In this document: positions 56,701 to 64,000 of the stretch, in pieces
Layout: each line of letters begins with the position of its first letter
How positions within the stretch are numbered: the stretch's first letter is position 1
Assembly: GCA_016713325.1 (NCBI GenBank)
Contig: JADJPJ010000031.1
Coordinates: 1 to 64,000 of the forward strand
Direction of reading: 5' to 3'
Length of the DNA: 64,000 nt
Source of the DNA: Candidatus Flexifilum affinis
GTDB lineage: Bacteria > Chloroflexota > Anaerolineae > Aggregatilineales > Phototrophicaceae
Translations under genes and position numbers: made by a program
Notes under the pieces: generated by a model
What the model was told of the DNA's origin: nothing
Databases searched by the model: none
Seen by the model: only the letters and a program-made list of their open reading frames with translations

Positions 56701-59240
56701 GCGCGTTTAGCGCCAACCCGGTTGGGGCGGGTGGCGTTGCCTTCATCTATCCCGGCGGTTTCAATTCGTATCCCGGTCACGGGCGCGACTGGATGCATTT
56801 GTTTCCCTCGTCGCTTGCCTACGCTGAGTCGCTGGTCGCCAACGTGGGCGAACATGCCAGTGAAACGCTGCTCTATCCGCGTTCCCTCTCCGCGCCAGAT
56901 CGCGCGCAGGTGCGGGCAACACGCGCCAAGCTGATGCATGACCAGAACGCCATGATGAGTTCCGGCATCCTGTTCTCAATGTTGTATACGAAAGCGCTGC
57001 GCGACATCTTCCAGATCAAACCGGATATGTCATTCGGCTATAGTCTGGGCGAGAGCAGCATGCTGTGGGCTTTTCGTGTGTGGCGGGATGGCGACTCTGC
57101 CCGCGTCACCCTGCGAAATTCCCCGTTGTTCACAACTCGCTTGTATGGTCGTAAAGAAGCCATTCGTGAAGCATGGGGCTTGCCCGGTCATCTGGAAAAC
57201 GATTTCTGGGCGTCATTTGTCCTTTCCGCATCGCCTGCTGTGGTGCTGGATCAGCTCATTCACGAGACGCGCGTGTATCTGACGCACGTCAACACGCCGA
57301 ACGAAGTCGTGATCGCGGGTGACCCGATCGCCTGTCAGCGCGTGATCGAGCGCTTGGGCGTGGAAGCGGTGCGCGCGCCTTTTGAAACCGTGATCCACAA
57401 TGAAGCGATGCTGTCGGAATACGCCGCGTTCTACCAACTGCACCGACGCGCCGTGTATCCGGTCGAAGAAAACATCACCTTCTATTCGGCGGCGGACTAT
57501 GAGCCGCTTCGTTTGAATAGCGATTTCGTGGCGCGGAGCGTGGCGCGGGTGTCGTGCAAGCAGGTGGACTTCCCCCGGCTGATTCATAACACTTATCGGG
57601 ATGGCGCGCGGGTGTTCATCGAGTTGGGTCCCGGTTCTACTTGCACGCGCTGGATCAGCGATACGCTGCGCGCGGAGAATCGGGAGCATCTGGCGGTATC
57701 CATCGATCAACTGCGGCTGGACGATCACACGGCGCTTTTGAAGCTGCTGGCGCGTCTGGTGAGTCACCGCGTCCCGCTGAACCTTGCCGCGCTCTACGAC
57801 GCGCCGTTGTCTTTCACGGAGCGGAAGCGCCTACTCCGCGTCATTACGCTTGGCGGTGATCCGGTGGGCGATACCATCCTGAGTGAAGGCAACCGCCGCT
57901 TCACCCGCCAGCCCATGCGGCTCGCCCTCCGCGAACCCGTGTTTGAGGATGCTCCTCCGGTCGCAGGTGGCGATCACCGTGCTTTGCTGCAAAAGCGCCT
58001 CACGGGGCTGCGAGAACTCGCTTCGCTGCTTCAGGCGCAGGTGAAGCAGCCGGGAGTTGGCGCTGTGATGCTGCCCGTCGCGCCGCCCGTCATGCCGCGC
58101 TATACCCCGCGCCGCGCGGTGTTCAACATATCCAGCATTGATCAGTTCGCGCGCGGCTCGATCAAGGCGTGTTTTGGCGAGGAATACGCCATCTACGATG
58201 ATCGACGCGCGCCGCGCATTCCCAACACCGATTTGATGCTGCTTTCCCGGATTGTCGAGGTGAACGGTACGCGCCTTGTCACGACGATTGGCAGCAGCAT
58301 GGTCGCGGAATACGACGTGCCCGCCGAGCAGTGGTTCTATCGCGATAACAGCGCTCCGTTCACACCTTATTCCATGTTGATAGAGATGGCGCTTCAGCCG
58401 TGTGGATTTCTCTCCGCGTTCATGGGTCCTACGCTCGATTATCCCGACATCGATTTCTACTTTCGTAACCTCGACGGCGTGGGTAAACTGATCCGTGAGG
58501 TAGACTTGCGCGGTCGAACGCTCGTCAACCGGGTGGAACTCGTTTCATCGACCATTCTGCAAGGGATCATCATCCAGAAATATACGTTCGATATGCAGCT
58601 GGACGGCGAGTCGTTCTACGTGGGCAATTCGACGTTCGGTTACTTCACCAAGCAGGCGCTTTCCAGTCAGGCAGGTCTGGATCGTGGTAAACCACCCGCG
58701 AAATGGCATGAAGTACACCCTGACGCGCCACTGGTACGACAGGTGGGAAACCGCGTGGTTGTGCCGCGACATGACTCCATGCGGACGCTTCCGTCGGGTC
58801 AGCTTGCTTTTTTGGACAACGTGTTAATCGATGTGAAGGGCGGTACTCACGGAGAGGGCTACATTTACGCGGTGAACCGCGTCGAGCCCACCGACTGGTA
58901 TTTCGCCTGTCACTTCCACGATGACCCTGTGATGCCGGGATCGCTGGGACTGGAAACGGTCGTACAGGCGATGCAGGCGTACGCGCTCGAAGCAGGACTA
59001 GGGCAGGAGATGCGCGCACCCCGTTTCGCGCTGGTCGAAGATCGTGAAATGGTCTGGAAGTATCGCGGTCAGGTCTTGAGCGACAGCAAACAGGTCACCG
59101 TGGAAGTTCATATCATCTCGGTCGAACATGCCGGGCAAGACATTGTCATTCGCGCGGGCGCCAGTCTATGGAAAGACGCGCTGCGTATTTATGAATTCAA
59201 GAATGTGGGCGTACGGATCACCAGTACGCTAGATCGCTGA
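53766..59240 (+). CDS. pfaC: Pfa-type lipid synthase subunit C (KS-CLF-AT-DH-DH)
   Basis: An intact 1824-residue multidomain protein. KS (about 10-430): nucleophile DAACASS (C192), CHASGTPLGD in place of HGTGT, and NLGHLLTVAG. Chain-length-factor-like domain (about 455-830): the cysteine position reads FTLSSAENGVY, with no Cys, as expected for a CLF. AT (about 980-1300): FGYSLGESS near 1090, of the PfaB type. Two FabA-like dehydratase hotdogs follow (about 1430-1610 and 1640-1824), the second with CHFHDDPVMPGSLGLE. Marine PfaC has KS-CLF-DH-DH with the AT in a separate PfaB; having the AT inside the protein matches the myxobacterial Pfa3 layout. No AGPAT domain is present at the end. Confidence 0.9.
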   Translation: MTTHSATHEPIAIIGFSCLFPGATTPDEFWTHLFNGVNTTSPATATHFGADPTFYFDPERRGHDTTYSLRGGYVQAPMAGDLSDLDKASAWSLYVAREGLRHSGYLNRPDVLARCGLILGSLSFPTQESHGHIAPIYTPALENALGELMGIEDFRLLPANDVQSSTTLQSPSTVVVERLGLKGAAFMIDAACASSLYAIGLGCAYLRAGQADIMLTGAVSAADPLFVNMGFKHFGAYPEQGASRPLDMQSGGLIAGEGAGMLVLKRYSDALRDGDTVYAIIGGLGLSNHGRGKHPLTPNSRGQTLAFQRAYADGIDPHSVQYIECHASGTPLGDKTELNSLDEFFGGSAVLPKLGAVKANLGHLLTVAGLASILKVLLSMQHHQIPATIDVEQPLSSGRFGAEQIVRRNTPWTDAHKIAGINAFGFGGVSAHLILQSPSAVATRPAATTSKPRLAIVGMDAQFGGCDGLEAFARTLYAGEQQFIPLPPKRWKGLADDAPLAAYIDSFEIDFLRFKFPPREDDQPTPQHLLLLKVADNALQAAQLPEDGNVAVIVVLETELSLHQYRSRLDLSWQIKDSLARQGYQLEADFSEVEQIAKDALSPPAQVNQYTSYIGNIVSSRVSALWNFSGPAFTLSSAENGVYKALEVAQHLLADEALDAVVIGAVDLAAGVENITLRRAQYPLNTGAVTLSFDQQANGWQPGEGAGAVVIQRADRARGHVYATIESVVIQPGRDAVAIAGTLERALAAAGLKPDAIGYVEASASGIAAQDSAEITGLNRVYPRQGDALRTALGSVKANFGHTGAASGIASLIKTALCLDRRFIPAVPQWSAPKQPDDWAGSAFYVPQESQTWFEPAGVKRSAVISGLGEDGTCAGVVLTEGVTPRAAGSAYLHHKGLYLFPVDADDRDTLMQRLQQLDGDEPLAVLAQRAFSAYRSGRYAAVILARSHEMLRRELQLSLNGIPQAFERGGDWQTPAGSAFSANPVGAGGVAFIYPGGFNSYPGHGRDWMHLFPSSLAYAESLVANVGEHASETLLYPRSLSAPDRAQVRATRAKLMHDQNAMMSSGILFSMLYTKALRDIFQIKPDMSFGYSLGESSMLWAFRVWRDGDSARVTLRNSPLFTTRLYGRKEAIREAWGLPGHLENDFWASFVLSASPAVVLDQLIHETRVYLTHVNTPNEVVIAGDPIACQRVIERLGVEAVRAPFETVIHNEAMLSEYAAFYQLHRRAVYPVEENITFYSAADYEPLRLNSDFVARSVARVSCKQVDFPRLIHNTYRDGARVFIELGPGSTCTRWISDTLRAENREHLAVSIDQLRLDDHTALLKLLARLVSHRVPLNLAALYDAPLSFTERKRLLRVITLGGDPVGDTILSEGNRRFTRQPMRLALREPVFEDAPPVAGGDHRALLQKRLTGLRELASLLQAQVKQPGVGAVMLPVAPPVMPRYTPRRAVFNISSIDQFARGSIKACFGEEYAIYDDRRAPRIPNTDLMLLSRIVEVNGTRLVTTIGSSMVAEYDVPAEQWFYRDNSAPFTPYSMLIEMALQPCGFLSAFMGPTLDYPDIDFYFRNLDGVGKLIREVDLRGRTLVNRVELVSSTILQGIIIQKYTFDMQLDGESFYVGNSTFGYFTKQALSSQAGLDRGKPPAKWHEVHPDAPLVRQVGNRVVVPRHDSMRTLPSGQLAFLDNVLIDVKGGTHGEGYIYAVNRVEPTDWYFACHFHDDPVMPGSLGLETVVQAMQAYALEAGLGQEMRAPRFALVEDREMVWKYRGQVLSDSKQVTVEVHIISVEHAGQDIVIRAGASLWKDALRIYEFKNVGVRITSTLDR

Positions 59241-59251
59241 GAAAGCAACCT

Positions 59252-60966
59252 ATGCAGAACACACCTACGGCGAGCAATATACAGGTACGAGCAGCATGGC
59301 GTGGAAATCGGCGCTGGAAGGGCAGTCCGGATTCCCTCGCCTATGACGCAGAGGGGATTACACACTGCCTCAATCGGTTTGACCAGCCTGTTTATGTGAT
59401 CGAATACAATGGGCGAGTCGGTGTGACGAACGAGGGCTACGAAGACAGCAGCGGCAGCATGTCCCTTGTTGGTTCGGCGCTTCCCTTGAAACCGGAACAA
59501 CTCGGCGATCCCGCATTCCGCGGCACCTATGGCGTCAAGCTGGCATACGCGACGGGCGCAATGGCGAACGCTATCGCTTCCGTCGAACTGGTGACGGCGA
59601 TGGCGCGCGCAGGGCTGCTCAGTTCCTTTGGTTCAGCGGGGGTGATCGGGGCGCGGTTGGAAGCAGCGATCCAGCAGGTGCAGTCGGCGCTCAAGGGTGA
59701 ACCGTATGCGTTTAACCTCATTCATAGTCCGAGCGAAGAAGCGATGGAACGCCGCGCTGTGGAGTTGTTCCTGCAATATGGCGTGCGCGTTGTCGAAGCC
59801 TCTGCCTTTCTTGATCTCACCTCACACGTTGTCCGTTACCGCGCTGCCGGCCTGAGTCTTGATCCGCAGGGCAATCCTGTCATCGGCAACCGCATCATCG
59901 CGAAGGTATCGCGCCGCGAAGTCGCGCAAAAGTTCATGGAACCCGCGCCCGATCGGTTGCTGCAACCGCTGGTCGCTTCCGGGTTGATTACCGAAGCGCA
60001 GATGCAGATCGCGCGGCGCATCCCCATGGCGGATGACGTGACCGTCGAAGCTGATTCCGGTGGGCACACCGATAACCGCCCGTTGGTCGTCATTTTCCCC
60101 TCGATCCTCAGTCTGCGCGACGAGCTTCAAGCAAAGCACCAATTTTCGACTCCCGTGCGCGTGGGGCGGCGGGCGGAATCGGTACACCCTCGGCGGCACT
60201 GGCGGCGTTCATGATGGGCGCGGCTTACGTGGTGACGGGTTCGATTAACCAAGCGTGTGTTGAAGCGGGGGCGTCCCCCTACACGAAGAAACTGCTGAGT
60301 GAAGCAGATATGGCGGATGTGATGATGGCACCTGCTGCTGATATGTTCGAGATGGGCGTGAAAGTACAGCTTCTCAAGCGCGGGACGATGTTCCCGATGC
60401 GCGCGCAGCGACTGTACGAATTGTATCGCGAGTATGAGTCCGTCGAGGCTATCCCTGCTGCCGAACGCGAAAAGCTCGAAAAACAAGTGCTCAAGCGTCC
60501 AATCGACGCCATCTGGCGCGATACTGTCACCTATTTTATGGAGCGCGACCCCGAACAGATTCAGCGCGCGGAAGATCACCCGAAGCGCAAAATGGCGCTG
60601 ATTTTTCGCTGGTATCTGGGGCTATCCTCCCGCTGGTCAAATACAGGGGAACAGGGACGCGAGCTCGATTATCAAATCTGGTGCGGACCTTCGATGGGGG
60701 CGTTCAATGCGTGGGCGAGGGGAAGCTATCTTCAAGACCCTGCAAACCGTTCCGTCGTTGATGTTGCCATGCAAATCATGACCGGAGCAGCCTACTTATA
60801 CCGTTTGCACAGCCTAAGAATACAAGGGGCGTTGTTTGCAGCCCGCTACGAAACTTACATCCCGCAACCCCAAAATATCCGGGTTACGGGAGAAATCGGG
60901 GTTGCTGGTAAGAAAATTATCACTGAACCAAAGCCAAGAGTTGCATCAGGTACGCCAACGGAGTAG
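59252..60966 (+). CDS. pfaD: Pfa-type enoyl reductase (PfaD), single frameshift
   Basis: FMN-dependent enoyl reductase of about 571 residues that saturates chosen double bonds during chain growth. It starts 11 nt after pfaC. Frame 1 (59252 to about 60167) includes YGVKLAYATGAMANAIASVE, GSAGVIGARLEAAIQQVQSA and EADSGGHTDNRPLVVIFPSI. Frame 2 (to TAG 60964) continues GGIGTPSALAAFMMGAAYVV, LLSEADMADVMMAPAADMF and WCGPSMGAFNAWARGSYLQD. The two are joined by restoring one G in a GGGG run near 60165, so a consensus error is likely. Its end lies 16 bp before an IS3 fragment. Confidence 0.87.
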
Positions 60967-60981
60967 GATCTCATGAATACG

Positions 60982-61267
60982 TTTGACATAGACCCCAAAA
61001 GTTGTGCCAGGGGGAGTGAGAGGAATTGCCAGTTGAGCCGCATAGACGCTGGGCGCAAGATAACCCAAAGCGCTGTGCGGACGATGATGATTGTATTCCT
61101 CACGCCACTGCTCAACGAGTTCTTGAGCTTCTTGCTCGTTGCGGAAGCTGTAGCGGTTCAAACACTCCGCGCGGAACTTGCCGTTGAAACTCTCGATGAA
61201 GCCGTTTTCCCACGGACTGCCGGGTTTGATATACAGGGTTTGACAGTGCTGCTCTGACAGCCACATT
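60982..61267 (-). pseudogene. IS3-family OrfB 3' fragment
   Basis: The last about 80 codons of an IS3-type transposase: YIKPGSPWENGFIESFNGKF (catalytic Glu), followed by EYNHHRPHSALGYLAPSVYA. The element's end is the TGACATAGACCCCAAAAG sequence at 60982-60999. The 5' two thirds are missing; at 61267/61268 the sequence changes abruptly to the terminal repeat of another IS. It lies directly behind the lipid synthase. Confidence 0.75.
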
Positions 61268-61330
61268 TGTATGGTTTTTCTGGTATAGCTCCGGGAAACG
61301 CTTCCTGACATCGTGACCCGTTAGAATCCT
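61268..61330. repeat. Solitary copy of the 35.9-kb IS terminal repeat
   Basis: TGTATGGTTTTTCTGGTATA and the following bases, about 52 nt in all up to GTGACCCGTTA, are identical to the left end of the IS at 35870. Here it abuts the 3' part of an integrase-core transposase gene and truncates the IS3 fragment, so it is probably the right end of a second, partly deleted copy of a related element. Confidence 0.75.
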
Positions 61331-61370
61331 TGTGAGGGCTACCTATCGCATCTGAGGGAGAAACGACGCG

Positions 61371-61811
61371 TCAGGCGCTTCGACGATAGTCGTGGTGCAA
61401 GCCACCCAAAACAGGAAATGCGATGACTCTATTCCCGATTTTCTGTTGTTCATCCGGTTCGGCACGAGGTACTGGAATGCGATGCCCGATGCCTTGGTGC
61501 GGTCGGGCAGAGTTGAAATACGTCACGTACTCCTCGAGTACCCAATGCAACTGTCGATCACTCACAATCAGGTAGTGATCCAGACACTCACGGCGAACAC
61601 TTCCCAGAAAGCGTTCACAAATGGCGTTTGCCTTGGGAGCACGAATGGGCGTCCTGAGTATCTCGATGCCGCTGGCAGCCCGGGCGAAGGCTGCACCGTA
61701 CTTGCTGTTGTTGTCACGAAGCAAGAAGCGTGGGCGGGTGTGGAACGGCGTCGCTTCTCGCACCTGCCGAGCCAACCAGGCATCGCTTGGCGAGCGAGTG
61801 ACTCAGCAAAC
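61371..61811 (-). pseudogene. Integrase-core transposase fragment (IS481-like)
   Basis: About 145 codons of the C-terminal half: FLLRDNNSKYG (second catalytic Asp), PIRAPKANAICERFLGSVRR (catalytic Glu), YFNSARPHQGIGHRIP and the ending FPVLGGLHHDYRRSA. The reading begins after a TGA with RSPSDAWLARQVREATPF; the first catalytic Asp and the HTH are absent. The tail matches relics at 8.2 and 35.7 kb. Confidence 0.75.
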
Positions 61812-61837
61812 CCGGCAGCAATGACCTTGCTCAAGCC

Positions 61838-62875
61838 TCACATTCCCAGATAGCCCTCCAGACTGCCACGAGCTGGATCAAGCTTTGGCAACCGCCGCAC
61901 CTGCTTGACTTTGAACCCAAGTGGTTGGCTGAACGGCATCAGCATCCCATACAGCAGCTCATCTCGGACGCGAATCTCGGCCGGAAGGATGCCCACCTTC
62001 CTCAACTGGCGCAGTGTAACTACTCCTGCCTGTGCCCACATTTCTTCCAGCGAAGGACTGGGCGAGAGGAGCTCCATTCCAATCACGGCTCCGCTTGTTG
62101 TCTCGACCAATAACAGCGCGTACGGGAAATACGGTCGCTCGGTCCTGTTGTCCACCATCGTCGGCAGCATGAAGAAGTCGGCTTCAACCCTGTTGGACAC
62201 CCTCGGCAGTTGGCTCACCGCTTCAAGCAGCCCGGGTTCAACAGCCATCTCCAGAGAAATCGGGAGGGGTGGCTCAATCGCCATGATTTCATCACGCCAT
62301 CGGAGACCTGTGTCTGTCTTGTCGGCGACCCGCACAAGATAGTCGTAGTCTCCATCCAACTCCAGCATGTCCGGGTTCTGCTGGACACGCGGCGCGACTT
62401 CCAGCACCTGACCCAGGGCATGTGCCAGGAACCGCGCTTCTGGCGGCTCTACAAACCAGGGGGCATAGCCCGGTCGGTAACTGCGAAACTGCGGCCACGC
62501 ATTCTTGCCACGATATTTCAGACCAAGCGCCTTGATCAGGTCGCGGTCGTGCTTCTCCAGCATCTCACGGTCTTCGAATGACGCTTGAAGCTGAGGCGTG
62601 TTGAGCAAGTCTTCCGGCTCGAGAAATGGACCAATATCCTGCAAATGCAGGAAACCATAGAGTCCACGCGCGCCTTGGTAGACTCCGCTGGCATAGTGCT
62701 CTCCAGCCATACCCATGACGCTGACAAACCCAACCTCGGAGGTTTCCGGGTCCTGTACGCCGAAAAGCTGTGTCTCGTCCATCCATGACCAGGGAGCAAT
62801 GGCATGTACTTTTGCCATCAGGTCAAACAGGGAACGGCACTCCTCGGGTGACGCAAGCACGACTTCAGCCATCAT
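61838..62875 (-). CDS. Conserved protein of unknown function (DUF6930/DUF7309-like)
   Basis: A 345-residue cytoplasmic protein when started at ATG 62875 (MAEVVLASPEECRSLFDLMA preceded by Met); nine more codons are open to ATG 62902. PWSWMDETQLFGVQDPETSE and GRGLYGFLHLQDIGPFLEP-like segments in the first half, and YALLLVETTSGAVIGMELLS in the second, recall the paired DUF7309/DUF6930 proteins common in bacterial environmental genomes. There is no catalytic motif I recognise. The last residues end 27 nt from the IS fragment. A small ORF may precede it in the same operon. Confidence 0.7.
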   Translation of the reverse strand: MMAEVVLASPEECRSLFDLMAKVHAIAPWSWMDETQLFGVQDPETSEVGFVSVMGMAGEHYASGVYQGARGLYGFLHLQDIGPFLEPEDLLNTPQLQASFEDREMLEKHDRDLIKALGLKYRGKNAWPQFRSYRPGYAPWFVEPPEARFLAHALGQVLEVAPRVQQNPDMLELDGDYDYLVRVADKTDTGLRWRDEIMAIEPPLPISLEMAVEPGLLEAVSQLPRVSNRVEADFFMLPTMVDNRTERPYFPYALLLVETTSGAVIGMELLSPSPSLEEMWAQAGVVTLRQLRKVGILPAEIRVRDELLYGMLMPFSQPLGFKVKQVRRLPKLDPARGSLEGYLGM

Positions 62876-63092
62876 CGATCCGTTCGCTGATCTCGATGAC
62901 ATTGATTATCATCTTGCATCCCCTGGGCGACAAGCATCTCGTTTCGAGCAACCCGCAGTTCAACACTGCTTGGGCTCGGTTTGCCTTCCCGGCAGGCGGC
63001 CAGCCAAGCGCGCGCCGCGCGACGGTGTCTCGGAATGGCTGCGGCTCATCACCTTGCCCAGTGCCTGGCTGATTCATGTCTTTATCCATCCT
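62865..63092 (-). CDS. Small ORF (about 75 aa) preceding the DUF protein
   Basis: MDKDMNQPGTGQGDEP, RRALGWPPAGKANRAQAVLN, then CGLLETRCLSPRGCKMIINV: a compact, charged peptide with two cysteines spaced around a Pro/Gly turn. Its stop overlaps the start of the DUF protein by 11 nt, which suggests coupling. No family recognised; could be spurious. Confidence 0.35.
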   Translation of the reverse strand, partial: RMDKDMNQPGTGQGDEPQPFRDTVARRALGWPPAGKANRAQAVLNCGLLETRCLSPRGCKMIINVIEISERIDDG

Positions 63093-63211
63093 GGACCTTT
63101 TCTTGTAACGGGTCCACGACAGTTCATAACGGCTCGTGGCGATCGATTGGAACGTTCGCCTCGATCTCAGTGTTATGATAAGGGTGTCGATGCGAGACAA
63201 GGAACGAACTG

Positions 63212-63484
63212 ATGTCAGTCAATGCCATTTTGGAAACCGATCTCTCGGTTATCTATAATGAGGTCGCCGACTTCTTCGCATCCAGTCCTTCCGCTCAGCA
63301 GATGGCAGAGTATCGCCTGTCTGACGCCTCTGAGCGCCTGATCAGCGATTTGCTGGAAGCCAACCGTACCCGTGGGCTTACTCCTAGTGAACGCGCCGCG
63401 CTCGATGAGTACACCCGTATCGAACGCCTTGTTCAAGCCATTAAGGTACGCGCCTTTGCCAGATTGAAGCAGCCACAACCTTGA
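63212..63484 (+). CDS. Small helical protein upstream of an HNH endonuclease
   Basis: A 90-residue acidic, helical protein (VIYNEVADFFASSPSAQQMA, then SERLISDLLEANRTRGLTPS) of the type frequently found directly before HNH endonuclease genes in cyanobacteria and Chloroflexota. The spacer and the C-terminal DEYTRIERLVQAIKVRAFAR are typical. Its TGA overlaps the TTG start of the HNH gene by 4 nt. It may be a regulatory or antitoxin-like partner, but no function is established. Confidence 0.7.
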   Translation: MSVNAILETDLSVIYNEVADFFASSPSAQQMAEYRLSDASERLISDLLEANRTRGLTPSERAALDEYTRIERLVQAIKVRAFARLKQPQP

Positions 63485-63897
63485 GCTACATCCCTGACAC
63501 TCTGCGGCGCGACGTTGCTGTTCGTGCGTCAGGTCAATGTGAGTACGTCCTGCTGCACGAGCGCTATACCCTCAAGAAGCATGAAGTCGATCATATTCGA
63601 GCGGAGAAGCACGGTGGCACCACGACAAGCGAGAACCTTTGCCTGAGCTGTTTCGAATGTAACCGATCCAAGGGAAGTGATCTCAGTTCGATCGATCCGG
63701 TGACCGATGAGGTGGTGCCTCTCTTTCATCCTCGCCGCGACCTCTGGAAAGAGCACTTCACCCTCCTGAACAACGGGATGATCGAGGCGCTCACTGCAAG
63801 AGGACGCGTCACTGTTTTGCTGCTGAACTTCAACGACCCGGAACGCGTATTGCTGCGCCAGAACCTTATCGCACTGGGTGAGCTGTCCGGTGAATAA
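63481..63897 (+). CDS. HNH endonuclease family protein
   Basis: A 138-residue protein starting at TTG 63481 (overlap TTGA). The HNH core is HEVDHIRAEKHGGTTTSENL followed by CLSCFECNRSKGSDLSSID, with the metal His, the Asn and the final His/Lys positions in place. The N-terminal half of the zinc knuckle reads CEYVLLHE where relatives have CEYC, so one zinc cysteine is replaced by valine. The target is unknown; such stand-alone HNH proteins are widespread. Region 63898-64000 after it shows nothing. Confidence 0.85.
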   Translation: MSYIPDTLRRDVAVRASGQCEYVLLHERYTLKKHEVDHIRAEKHGGTTTSENLCLSCFECNRSKGSDLSSIDPVTDEVVPLFHPRRDLWKEHFTLLNNGMIEALTARGRVTVLLLNFNDPERVLLRQNLIALGELSGE

Positions 63898-64000
63898 CGC
63901 TAAGGACTGGTGAGCGGTACTCTAGATGGTCTCAAAGGGTAGACGGAGTGCGGCACACTTCACCTGACCAGTTGCTCATGAGCAATCCGCGTTGACCAGG

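Noticed and set aside
53766..59240. Heterocyst-glycolipid-type synthase as first choice for the lipid genes
   Set aside because: The KS of the first subunit carries the full PfaA-type insert, and the KR, DH and ER set with FabA-like DH pair fits Pfa synthases better. I kept the glycolipid type only as an alternative for the product.

Overview
The window is about 60% GC, gene dense and free of rRNA, tRNA and CRISPR. Gene content (Rbs-type and YnjBCD-type importers, several DhaK/DhaL pairs, a fucose/arabinose-isomerase-family enzyme, a Zur-controlled zinc locus, a Pfa-type lipid synthase) fits a heterotrophic Chloroflexota bacterium, probably of the Anaerolineae. That assignment is an inference from gene families; no phylogenetic marker other than a paralogous ribosomal protein L28 is present.

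Layout. 0.1-7.1 kb (+): a peptide-scavenging operon (peptide ABC importer DppABC type, enolase-superfamily dipeptide-epimerase-like enzyme, S9 peptidase) in which every gene is broken by several frame changes. 7.1-8.3 kb: a small HTH gene and the relic of a transposase. 8.4-23.7 kb (-): an intact cluster of 15 genes, most overlapping by 4 nt (importer, nucleoside hydrolase, nucleoside phosphorylase, ADP-ribosylglycohydrolase-like protein, aldehyde dehydrogenase, LacD/YihT-like aldolase, thiolase-like protein with its DUF35 partner, DhaK, DhaL, two sugar isomerase/epimerase-type enzymes). I read it as uptake of a nucleoside-like compound, release of the sugar, then isomerisation, phosphorylation, aldol cleavage and oxidation. 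A divergent GntR/FadR-type regulator, an MFS permease and a class III CoA-transferase follow on the + strand (23.9-27.1 kb). The GntR intergenic region carries two copies of one 12-bp motif, one by each divergent gene.

27.7-35.5 kb (+): a self-contained sugar operon (IclR regulator, Rbs-type importer, second DhaK/DhaL pair, cupin). It has a near-consensus promoter, a perfect 13-bp inverted-repeat operator and an intrinsic terminator. 35.6-37.3 kb: nested mobile elements; a 1.4-kb IS with an 8-bp target duplication sits inside an older MITE-like element. 37.9-45.3 kb (-): a Zur-type zinc operon (Zur, ZnuA with a propeller domain inserted in its His-rich loop, a cysteine-free L28, two COG0523 GTPases, ZnuC). 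Here an internal deletion has joined the 5' part of znuB to the 3' part of a WD40 gene. Two tandem 15-bp inverted repeats upstream are candidate Zur boxes.

45.6-46.8 kb: an IS3-family element. 47.0-61.0 kb (+): a three-subunit Pfa-type (polyunsaturated-fatty-acid-synthase-like) complex with domains KS-AT-ACP-ACP-KR-DH / KS-CLF-AT-DH-DH / ER, flanked on both sides by IS sequences. Its first subunit is interrupted by a frameshift between two nearly identical ACP repeats and by an in-frame TAA between the two halves of the KR. 61.0-61.8 kb: IS fragments. 61.8-63.9 kb: a DUF-type protein, small ORFs and an HNH endonuclease.

Frame breaks are concentrated in 0-7 kb and otherwise occur as isolated single-base indels, some in G/C runs (25.0, 42.96, 50.94, 60.17 kb). 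Some of these may be consensus errors rather than true decay.
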